Below are positions 19,277 to 25,934 of a stretch of DNA of 64,000 nt, in pieces; the first letter of the stretch is position 1, and every line of letters starts with the position of its first letter. The position numbers were made by a program, and so were the translations under genes. The notes under the pieces are model-generated. The model did not search any database and was not told the DNA's origin. It saw only the letters and a program-made list of their open reading frames with translations. The DNA is from Enterococcus sp. DIV0212c (GTDB lineage: Bacteria; Bacillota; Bacilli; Lactobacillales; Enterococcaceae), in the NCBI RefSeq assembly GCF_017377505.1, contig NZ_JAFREN010000007.1:1-64000 (forward strand), read 5' to 3'.

Positions 19277-19602
19277 TGACTTCCCACCTTTCCCCTATCC
19301 TTGAAAATTATACTACAAAATCAACTTTTTTTTTAGTGTTAGTTTGAAAGGTTGTAAGATGAAGGAGATTTAGTTGATTTTGTTCTATTTGTATTTCGAA
19401 TTTGATTCTTTTTTTGATTAATAAAAAAGCAATCATTCACTTTTAGTTAGTAGAATGATTACTTTTATTTTCTAAGATTTATCCTTTTCAGAATTTAAAA
19501 CTCTGACCAATGGAAATTCCCCCAAGAACAGTTTTTGTTTTTTTATCACCATGACTAATTTCAATAAGCGTATCAGTTTGTTTAATTCATTTTTCTTAAA
19601 TT
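19277..19602. other. Gap between dinG and the 158-aa membrane protein
   Basis: Apart from the bidirectional terminator at 19431-19460 and a TATAAT-like element for dinG at 19307-19312, no gene is seen. On the minus strand 19500-19590 two overlapping frames stay open for about 30-40 codons without a start or ribosome binding site; they may be remains of a longer gene but match nothing I recognise. Confidence 0.4.
19431..19460. terminator. Bidirectional terminator
   Basis: AATCATTC pairs with GAATGATT. T-rich tracts flank both sides (GCTTTTTTATT on the minus strand, ACTTTTATTTT on the plus strand). It probably serves the minus-strand gene ending at 19603. Confidence 0.75.
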
Positions 19603-20079
19603 TTAGTTACTTTTCTTGATAGCTACATACTTTTCACGAGCATCTATTGAATCTTGTTTCATCGTTGGATAAGCCTTTTTTATGTCGTTCGCTGTAATAA
19701 AAAAGAAAATAATTGCTAAAATTTCTATAGGAAATACAAGTAGACTTATGAATCCCAAAGCGATGAGACCCTTCCCTCCAGTTGAAATTCCGATAATCAT
19801 TAAAATTACTAGTACTACTCCCAATGCATTCCCTACGTAAATTAGTACTGGAGCTATATACTTTCTTCTAGATACCAGTTTTAATTTACTCACACCAACA
19901 TTCGCCAGAATAGTAAAAACAAGAATAATCGTCCCTATTGAGTTTTGATCCATTCCTAAAAATGATGATACAAACAAAACTATAAGAGCAATTGGAATGG
20001 CTAAATAATAGCCATATGTCTGATACGGTCTACTTTTATCCTTCATTTCTTGTTTGACAACCTTTAAATTTTCTTTCAT
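19603..20079 (-). CDS. Small polytopic membrane protein, unknown function (158 aa)
   Basis: Not recognised. After a basic, amphipathic N-terminus (about 20 residues) there are four hydrophobic segments at roughly residues 24-42, 48-62, 75-98 and 108-130, with a glycine-rich ISTGGKGLIALG between the third and fourth, and a charged C-terminal tail. AAGGAGG precedes the ATG with normal spacing, so it is a real gene. It stands alone in an accessory region with small unknown genes upstream. Four-helix proteins of this size include immunity and stress-response proteins, but no assignment is made. Confidence 0.75.
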   Translation of the reverse strand: MKENLKVVKQEMKDKSRPYQTYGYYLAIPIALIVLFVSSFLGMDQNSIGTIILVFTILANVGVSKLKLVSRRKYIAPVLIYVGNALGVVLVILMIIGISTGGKGLIALGFISLLVFPIEILAIIFFFITANDIKKAYPTMKQDSIDAREKYVAIKKSN

Positions 20080-20313
20080 AATTTATATCCTCCTTGATTT
20101 TTAAACATATCTCTTTTTCGATACAAATCTGTACACATTTCTTGCTTTGTAGAACACAATTCACGTTTTATTGATCTTTTTTTTGGACATTACTTATTTT
20201 TTCTAATTAAGCAACATCGAAATTATATATATTAAAAAATCTATTCCCATAGGCAAGAAAAATACTCATGCCAGAAAAGGATCTTTTATTTTATAGTATG
20301 AAAGATATTTTTC

Positions 20314-20409
20314 TTACATTCGTTTAGAAAACTTATTCCTAAATATTATGACACCACTCACCCCTGATAATAAACAAGTGATACACACAGAACTTAAAAA
20401 GTCTGTCAT
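20314..20409 (-). CDS. Possible 31-aa membrane micropeptide
   Basis: A short frame, beginning MTDFLSSVCITCLLSGVSG and ending in a basic tail (RNKFSKRM), would make one hydrophobic helix with a positive end. AAAGGAAG lies about 13 nt upstream, which is long. It follows another tiny membrane frame in an otherwise gene-free 600-nt gap. Coding status is uncertain. Confidence 0.3.
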   Translation of the reverse strand: MTDFLSSVCITCLLSGVSGVIIFRNKFSKRM

Positions 20410-20481
20410 AACTTATTGTGCACTTCCTTTCTTTGTTATCAGTTTTGAAACACTCATTTGAGAACAATCTAAAAGTTTTTA

Positions 20482-20616
20482 TTATTTCTGATACTTTCCT
20501 TTAAGATAGACTGTAGTAAAAAAGAAAAGAACTGCTATCCCTAAATAATTTTCAATTTTTATTAATAGAAGAAGAGTAACCAGAAATACAATTAGGAAAC
20601 ATAAATTTTCGATCAT
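20482..20616 (-). CDS. Possible 44-aa membrane micropeptide
   Basis: The frame from ATG at 20616 encodes two hydrophobic stretches (LCFLIVFLVTLLLLI, then LGIAVLFFFTTVYL) separated by KIENY, ending KGKYQK. An AGAAAGGA site lies about 13 nt upstream. The composition is what a real small membrane protein would have, and the frame sits between the 131-aa protein and the 158-aa membrane protein on the same strand. No family is recognised. Confidence 0.4.
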   Translation of the reverse strand: MIENLCFLIVFLVTLLLLIKIENYLGIAVLFFFTTVYLKGKYQK

Positions 20617-20676
20617 TGCTAATTAAACTATCCTTTCTGATTCTTTTTAGGAATGCCTTCCGTATTCCGTAAATAG

Positions 20677-21072
20677 CTATTTAAACAAATAATTCTTCAA
20701 CTTATCAAAGCAATTTATTTGCATTGCTTTATTTTCCTTACAGTCTTCATATTTTTCTTCCCATTCTTTAAGTGATGGGCAATAAATAAAAGTAATAACA
20801 GGTATTCTTTTCCCCTTGTTATTCATCGCACAACGAGTCATATTATATTCATAAAATTTATTTTTCTTTGTTTTCCATGCAATCCTATCTTTTCCGTCGA
20901 ATCTTAGAATCCAAACGACATCATTTCCTTCAATATGAGGAAAATAATCTTTTGCTATTAACTCTTCAAAGAGTTCTAGAAATGTTTTTTTATTGCTTAT
21001 TTTATATGTGCTTTTGTGACTTGTAATGTCATCACCCATACATACACTTTGCCTATCTATTATAATATCCAT
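20677..21072 (-). CDS. Unknown cytosolic protein (131 aa)
   Basis: Not recognised with certainty. It begins MDIIIDRQSVCMGDD and has a central block FPHIEGNDVVWILRF followed by a lysine-rich strand region and C-terminal cysteines (EDCKENKAMQINCF). There is no signal peptide or membrane helix. GGAGCC lies five nucleotides before the ATG. The general look (short, beta-rich, opening with DRxSVCxGDD and a FPxIxGNxVVW block) reminds me of small proteins encoded next to polymorphic toxins, possibly immunity proteins, but no toxin gene is adjacent here. Treat this as a weak impression. Confidence 0.65.
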   Translation of the reverse strand: MDIIIDRQSVCMGDDITSHKSTYKISNKKTFLELFEELIAKDYFPHIEGNDVVWILRFDGKDRIAWKTKKNKFYEYNMTRCAMNNKGKRIPVITFIYCPSLKEWEEKYEDCKENKAMQINCFDKLKNYLFK

Positions 21073-21253
21073 ATTGGCTCCTTATTTATTCAGCCCATTT
21101 TTCCCTTCCAAAAGTAAAAATAGGCGGATTTTCAGGAAGTTTTTTTAGAGTAAAAATATATTAATATGAACGTATGAACTCTTAGAAATGTTGTGAAGTT
21201 TAGCGCTATTTTAATTGTTGTGTTTGGGCTCCACAAATCAATCCTATAGGTTA

Positions 21254-21296
21254 ATCGAAAAAAGAACCTCCCATTAACAGCGATTCTTTTTTCGAT
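21254..21296 (-). terminator. Terminator downstream of the YdeI-like gene
   Basis: ATCGAAAAAAGAA and TTCTTTTTTCGAT form a perfect 13-bp inverted repeat with a 17-nt loop, 65 nt after the gene. Because the arms are A/T rich, it could work in both directions. Confidence 0.7.
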
Positions 21297-21360
21297 TGAT
21301 TTGGTGCTCAGCATAATCTCTTACAGACCTTTTCTGCGACAATAAAGTAAAATGAAAAAT

Positions 21361-21930
21361 CTAAGGTCTTAACATTTCTCCATCTTCCCAGGAAACAATT
21401 AATCGGTTTAATCTTCTTAGCCTCGTTTCTTCTTTTTTAGCACTCATTATCCACCAAATAGAATCTCTTCTATAAGAAGGCGAAAGTTGATTGAAAAATT
21501 CCCAAGAACTTGGATTTTTTCTAATTTTAACCTCATATTTTTTCACTAGAGCAACATTCCTATGGACTAAAGAATAACCTGCTTGATCATTTCTTTGATT
21601 GAAAACAGCCAATCCCTCAGGCCTCATTTGATGGAGTTCTATGAGTTTATACACCTTTTGCACATTCACTTTACTCCAGAGGCTATTAGGCTTACGTGGA
21701 GTAAAACGAATTTTATAGCTATCTTCATCTACTGTTTTCCGTATCCCATCAATCCAACCAAACGACAGTGCACAATCTACCGATTCAGGCCAAGTAAGAC
21801 TTACTTTGTTAGTTTTTTTCTTAAAAAAAACGACCCAAATTTCACTAGCTGTTTGGTGATGAATAGTCAACCAATCAATAAATTCTGTTTGATTACTAAA
21901 AAATAGAACTTCACTCATTTTTTCAGCCAT
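21361..21930 (-). CDS. YdeI/OmpD-associated family protein
   Basis: Cytosolic protein of the YdeI family, whose members are linked to resistance to cationic peptides and bacteriocins in some bacteria; the biochemical role is not settled. The 189 residues carry the family signature: FSNQTEFIDWL near the start, EIWVVFFKK, SFGWIDGIRK and FTPRKPNSLWSKVN, then a helical C-terminal part (PSYRRDSIWWIMSAKKEETRLRR) with ExxRRL at the end. Its start overlaps the 3' end of the broken alpha/beta hydrolase gene by 16 nt, so the two were once co-translated. There is no clear ribosome binding site of its own. Confidence 0.85.
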   Translation of the reverse strand: MAEKMSEVLFFSNQTEFIDWLTIHHQTASEIWVVFFKKKTNKVSLTWPESVDCALSFGWIDGIRKTVDEDSYKIRFTPRKPNSLWSKVNVQKVYKLIELHQMRPEGLAVFNQRNDQAGYSLVHRNVALVKKYEVKIRKNPSSWEFFNQLSPSYRRDSIWWIMSAKKEETRLRRLNRLIVSWEDGEMLRP

Positions 21931-22843
21931 TCTAAAATTATTTGATTGAGCTCAACTGGTCTTTCTTCTTGAATCCAATGACCAGCATTTAAACTCTTAA
22001 TGTCTATATTAGGGACAAAATCTTTGATGTTTGGAAGTGGCGGAATAACATCTTTCTCGCCGTAAACCATCAATGTTGGCTGATGAAGAATAGGAGATAC
22101 ATCAGCTAATAAATGCCAATTACGATTTAAATTTCTGTACCAATTGATGCTTGGAGTAAAACCTGTTTTATTGAAGCCTGAAATATAAACAGCAAGATCC
22201 TCGTCGCTCATAACAGGCTCACCTAATGGTTTGGTTGCTCTAGCTAAATGAATCATTTCCATTCCTTCACCAGGACCTTGTGTCGGCGCATTTTTTCGAT
22301 ATAAGTTATGAAGAAATTGTGAGGCATTTTCGTCCAATATGGCATCTGCAACACCTGGTTTTTTGTTGAAATGAACAAAATAGTAATCATCTCCAAAAAA
22401 TTCTTCCATAAAATCAATCCAAGGTTTCTCTCCACGAACTTGATAGGGCAAGCATAAGTTAATCATTTTACGAACACGTTCTGGATGTAGCAAAGCCATA
22501 CTCCAAACAACGCTTGCACCCCAATCATGCCCCATAAAAATAGCATCTTTGTATTGGTAGTGATCCAAAAGAGCAACAAGATCACCCGTTAAATGTTCAA
22601 TATCATATTGTGTGACTTCTTTTGGACAAGAAGACCCTCCATACCCGCGTTGATTAGGAATAATCACGTGATAACCTGCTTCTACAAGAGGTGTCACTTG
22701 ATATAAGAAAAGGCATGTTCTGGCCATCCGTGACAGAGAACGATAGGTTGCCCCACATTTTTTTGTCCAGCTTCAAAAACCTCTAGCTCTACACCGTTAA
22801 CTAAGATAAGTGTTGATGTTGGAAATTCATAATTGTTTGTCAT
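21915..22843 (-). pseudogene. Frameshifted alpha/beta hydrolase (epoxide hydrolase-like)
   Basis: Two frames make up one hydrolase. The true start is ATG at 22843 with AGGAGG upstream; it encodes 49 residues ending PIVLCHGWPEHAFSYIK and meets a TGA at 22694-22696. The remaining 260 residues continue in the next frame from TCTTATATCAAG (about 22700-22712): QVTPLVEAGYHVIIPNQRGYG, the nucleophile motif GHDWGAS, and the catalytic histidine in NAGHWIQEE near the C-terminus. Loss of one base (or four) at 22697-22712 explains the break. The oxyanion HGWPE segment is cut from the rest, so no active enzyme is expected unless the sequence is in error. All other family motifs are intact, so the break is recent. 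Confidence 0.85.
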
Positions 22844-22867
22844 TTTATATCCTCCTAATTTTTTAAA

Positions 22868-22905
22868 GCTGAGCAGGATCGTTCAGTTCTGACAGAAAAA
22901 TAGGA
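22868..22905 (-). repeat. Dispersed repeat copy 1 (beside a terminator)
   Basis: This 38-nt stretch matches 37885-37922 at 28 of 38 positions, including the near-identical core TGACAGAAAAAtAGGA. In both copies it forms the T-tract side of a minus-strand terminator. Confidence 0.5.
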
Positions 22906-22943
22906 AAATCTGTAGGTGACGATTTTTGTCACAAGCGGATTTC
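22904..22943 (-). terminator. Terminator of the WYL regulator gene
   Basis: GAAAATC..GTGAC pairs with GTCAC..GGATTTC, and TCCTATTTTTCTG follows on the minus strand. It separates the regulator from the broken hydrolase. Confidence 0.7.
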
Positions 22944-23056
22944 ATTTTTTTCCGAAGACCTATTCTGCGGAGCTAGATAATTAAAATAAAAGTCTCTTAC
23001 AAGAACAATATTATCATGGAGGTTTGACAACAGTCTGTCAGGTTTGAGAAACGCAC

Positions 23057-23986
23057 TTAATGATATTTTTCAGCCATCAATTTGAGTTTGGTAGCCATTT
23101 TTTGGCGCAGTTCTTTTGGTGCTAAGATCTCTATATGTTCTCCAAAACTAAATATGAGAGAGAACAACCATTCTTTTTCGGGGAATGTAGCAGTAACAAG
23201 AAGTTCACCTGTCTCTAAAACTACAATATCTTCTTTATTAAAAACATCCTCCACACGGGACTTCATTTTAGGGGAAACTTTCAAAACAATCGTTGTCATG
23301 GTTGTTTGCTCATTTAATAATGTCATAATCTCGTGATAGGATTTTTCTCGACGTTCAAATGATTGGTTTTCAATGTGAAAATCACTTATACGAGAAACTC
23401 TAAATATTCTGAATTCTTCTTTTAACAGACAATAAGCAAATAAATACCAAGTATAATTTTTAAATACGAGGGACATAGGCTCAACTTGTCTTTTGCTGAC
23501 GATATTATCATAATTTCTGTAGTCAATCGTTAGTAAATTAGTTTGGGTAATAGCTTTCCTTAGTGTCTTAACTAATGCTTTATGCTCTGGAGAATCTCCA
23601 TAAGGATGGAGATCAATGATGATTTGTTCCATATGTAGCTTTAGATAATCTTCCTTATTTTCAGGAATGATATTTTTTAGTTTTTCTATGGATGATTCTA
23701 GTTCAATATCGTCAACTGTGGAATTAATATCCTTGAGAACAGAAAGAAGTGAAGCCAAGTTGTTAAGAGTCAGTACTTGATGATTTAATTTATAACTCTC
23801 ATAAATGCTGAATCCTCCATTGTTTCCAGAATGAGAAATGATGGGAATGCCAGCTAGATTGATTGTTTCGATATCTCGGTAAATAGTCCGAACCGACACT
23901 TCAAATTTTTCAGCCAATTCATTTGCTGTTATACGATTTCTATTCAGTAACATCACAATAATGGTTAGCATACGCTCTATTTTCAT
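23057..23986 (-). CDS. YafY-type transcriptional regulator (HTH_11 + WYL)
   Basis: DNA-binding regulator of 309 residues. An N-terminal winged helix-turn-helix (about 1-60, with ITANELAEKFEVSVRTIYRDIETI) is followed by a linker and a WYL ligand-sensing domain (TIDYRNYDN ... EPMSLVFKNYTWYLFAYC, about 150-200) and a WCX-type C-terminal domain. AAGGAGAA precedes the ATG. The broken hydrolase and YdeI genes lie downstream on the same strand behind a terminator and may be its former targets; this is inference. The inducing ligand is unknown. Confidence 0.9.
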   Translation of the reverse strand: MKIERMLTIIVMLLNRNRITANELAEKFEVSVRTIYRDIETINLAGIPIISHSGNNGGFSIYESYKLNHQVLTLNNLASLLSVLKDINSTVDDIELESSIEKLKNIIPENKEDYLKLHMEQIIIDLHPYGDSPEHKALVKTLRKAITQTNLLTIDYRNYDNIVSKRQVEPMSLVFKNYTWYLFAYCLLKEEFRIFRVSRISDFHIENQSFERREKSYHEIMTLLNEQTTMTTIVLKVSPKMKSRVEDVFNKEDIVVLETGELLVTATFPEKEWLFSLIFSFGEHIEILAPKELRQKMATKLKLMAEKYH

Positions 23987-24202
23987 CTTGTTCTCCTTAA
24001 AAATGTACTTCTTTTATGTAGTAAGAGCAATCAATCAAATGTTTTGTTTTAGAGTTGTTAGGATTCTTCTTGGTTGTCTTAAAGGTTCTATACGGATTTT
24101 ATACAACAACTATTTTAAATAATTTTATATAAGTTTCGAAGCTACCTATATCGTTGCACCCGTAAGTGGAAAACTCAGTAAGATTAATATAACACTTTTA
24201 AA

Positions 24203-24319
24203 GCTTCTGTTGCAAAGCTTTTCAAAAAAAGGTATAAATTGAGTTATCGCTATATTTTAGAAATCCTTCGTGAACGAAGAAGTGCTCGATTTTATTCGAT
24301 TGATACGTTTAAGTTTTGA
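24203..24319 (+). mobile_element. Degenerate IS6-family (ISS1/IS1216-like) remnant
   Basis: GCTTCTGTTGCAAAGCTTTTC at 24203-24223 closely resembles the terminal inverted repeat GGTTCTGTTGCAAAG of IS6-family elements. Just after it, in one open frame (24230-24319), lies RYKLSYRYILEILRERR, which parallels the RYNLSYREVxEILxxRG segment of these transposases. The first 35 or so transposase codons are missing between the two, and the frame ends after 12 unrelated residues, so only a scrap remains. No second inverted repeat or target duplication was found. Confidence 0.65.
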
Positions 24320-24331
24320 TAAAAAAAGCAA

Positions 24332-24359
24332 AAAGGACAATCAATTAAGACTATCCTTT
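24332..24359 (-). terminator. Terminator of the 128-aa lipoprotein gene
   Basis: AAAGGA pairs with TCCTTT with inner pairing, followed on the minus strand by TTTTTGCTTTTTTTATC. Confidence 0.65.
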
Positions 24360-24386
24360 CTGTTTTATTTTGTTCACTTTTGAACA

Positions 24387-24773
24387 TTAATTCAAAAAGC
24401 CACCATGAATAATTTTAAACCTATCTTCCTCTTTTTCTAAAATCCAATAAAAATTTTTATAAACCGATAACGGAGATAATGAACCTGAAAATAGGTTTGT
24501 TCTGATATCAGAATCTAAAACAATTAGATCTTTTTTTAGGTCAACTGAATAATCTTTAAGAACTCTATCCGATGTTTCTTGATTAAATGTCAAAACTATT
24601 GGTCTACCAACAGATAAAAACTCTTCATACTCTTTTTCCAGTACAGATATGGCATTTTCTATATCTTTTTTTGAGTAATCATCTGATTTCCCTATATTCT
24701 TTTCTATTGAAAAAGAACAAGCCGTTAAAATTATAAGTGGGAACAATAAAAATATCCGTTTTATATGATTCAT
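24387..24773 (-). CDS. Small lipoprotein, unknown function (128 aa)
   Basis: Predicted membrane-anchored lipoprotein: short basic start (MNHIKR), hydrophobic core and lipobox LTAC with the lipidated Cys19. The mature part is charged (DDYSKKDIENAISVLEKEYEEF), then beta-rich with a closing FKIIHGGFLN. An AGGATA site precedes the ATG. The C-terminal block (YWILEKEEDRFKIIHGG) resembles small lipoproteins that act as immunity or stress factors, but I recognise no family. It stands alone between two gene remnants in the accessory region. Confidence 0.75.
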   Translation of the reverse strand: MNHIKRIFLLFPLIILTACSFSIEKNIGKSDDYSKKDIENAISVLEKEYEEFLSVGRPIVLTFNQETSDRVLKDYSVDLKKDLIVLDSDIRTNLFSGSLSPLSVYKNFYWILEKEEDRFKIIHGGFLN

Positions 24774-24850
24774 AGATTATATCCTATCATAACAAAACCT
24801 TCACCCTTTTATTGTTAATACGAATTGTACTAATAATAAACAACTACCAT

Positions 24851-24931
24851 CTATATTACAATATATTTTTTCATAATTGCTTCATCGTAATCATCAACTA
24901 TTAATGCGATGTGGACTATAGATTGTTTCAT
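24851..24931 (-). pseudogene. 5' remnant of a glyoxalase/VOC family gene
   Basis: A strong ribosome binding site (AAAGGAGC) and ATG at 24931 are followed by 26 codons, beginning MKQSIVHIALIVDDYDEAI. This is the usual first strand and helix of a VOC/glyoxalase-like protein (H-x-A-L-V-V-x-D-Y-D-E-A-I). The frame then stops at TAG and no continuation is found in any frame up to the lipoprotein gene. The body of the gene has been deleted. The label as VOC rests on these 19 residues only. Confidence 0.55.
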
Positions 24932-24998
24932 AAAAAAGCTCCTTTTCAGTTTAAAATTTTCTGATTCATTCTTTTAAGCTGATCCGTTTTCCTAAGCT

Positions 24999-25724
24999 CT
25001 ATTTTGATTTTTTACTAGAATTTTGTAATGCATCAAACAGGGTTTTAAATTGCCCTTTAAACGTCATTGTTTGCTCAAAAATGTCTTCTCCATCGTTTAA
25101 CATTTTGACAGTAACCCAACCAAGCGTTTCTGTAATCGTGCTGGCAACAGTCGCATTGATGGCAGCACCGGCAACTGTTCCTACTCCGGGAATAAATTTT
25201 ATTATATTGCCCACTGCACTTTTGCCTAATCCAACAACGACAATTTCTTTTCCTATACTTTTGCCCATACTTTCAGACCAAGATTGTCCAAATATTTTAT
25301 GCAAACGAGCCATCATTGTTAACTGAATAGGAACAAGCAGAAATGCATCTGAAAAAGGAATTGGTGAACAACCTACGATTGCAGCTGTTAAGGATGCTGC
25401 ATGTACCGTTTTGTGGCATTTTTTTCGTGTATCATCATCTACACCTGCCAAAAATTCATCGAAGATACTACCGAATTGATTTTTACTTTTAGCCATGATT
25501 TTTTCAGCACGTTCTTTTGATTTTCCATAACTGTTAAGGATAATTGATGATGTTTTCTCAGGAAATTTTTTTATTACTTCAGAGAAAAATGATTCAAATT
25601 CTTTTTCATCTGCTTCATTGTCCATATTTACGCTCTTGTTTTCTTTTAGTTTGTCACTTTTTCCAGCTTTTTTTAAGGGTGATTTTTTTTCGTCTGCAGT
25701 TTTTTTCTTAAAAAATTTCTTCAT
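24999..25724 (-). CDS. DUF697/YcjF-like protein (241 aa)
   Basis: Unknown function. A lysine-rich N-terminal tail (MKKFFKKKTADEKK, to about residue 40) leads into a helical region and then a DUF697-type domain: HAASLTAAIVGCSPIPFSDAFLLVPIQLTMMARL, GKSAVGNIIKFIPGVGTVAGAAINATVAS. The hydrophobic stretches suggest membrane association. The ATG at 25724 has GGAGGT seven nucleotides upstream; a GTG 15 nt earlier lies within that site and is less likely. DUF697 domains often accompany Era-like GTPases, but no GTPase gene is adjacent. Confidence 0.82.
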   Translation of the reverse strand: MKKFFKKKTADEKKSPLKKAGKSDKLKENKSVNMDNEADEKEFESFFSEVIKKFPEKTSSIILNSYGKSKERAEKIMAKSKNQFGSIFDEFLAGVDDDTRKKCHKTVHAASLTAAIVGCSPIPFSDAFLLVPIQLTMMARLHKIFGQSWSESMGKSIGKEIVVVGLGKSAVGNIIKFIPGVGTVAGAAINATVASTITETLGWVTVKMLNDGEDIFEQTMTFKGQFKTLFDALQNSSKKSK

Positions 25725-25863
25725 ACTATTTACCTCCACTATGATTAACTATTATAGGCTATGTATAATCCTATTAAGATTGTGCTGTATTCTAATCATA
25801 CATTAGAAGTCATATTTAACCAATTAACAGCACTTTACTCTCAATTATATATCTATCAAAAAT

Positions 25864-25900
25864 AGACTAAAGCAAAGCTTATACGGCTTTACCTTAGTCT
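25864..25900 (-). terminator. Terminator of the 515-aa protein gene
   Basis: AGACTAAAGCAAAGC pairs with GCTTTACCTTAGTCT, followed by TATTTTTGA on the minus strand. Confidence 0.85.
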
Positions 25901-25934
25901 GTTAAAAGTCAATTCACTTTTTTTATCATGCCAA

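Larger units (their letters stand above)
23987..24386. other. Gene-free stretch with IS remnant
   Basis: No intact gene is present. The stretch contains the IS6-family scrap at 24203-24319 and a terminator at 24332-24359. The rest (about 24000-24200) is A/T-rich with nothing recognised. Confidence 0.6.

Noticed and set aside
19500..19590. Possible 3' remnant of a gene on the minus strand (frame ending GGISIGQSFKF)
   Set aside because: Two overlapping frames stay open, neither has a start or a recognisable family; kept only as a note under the gap.
21132..21314. 60-codon open frame on the minus strand
   Set aside because: No ribosome binding site, and it includes the terminator hairpin at 21254-21296; composition does not look like protein.
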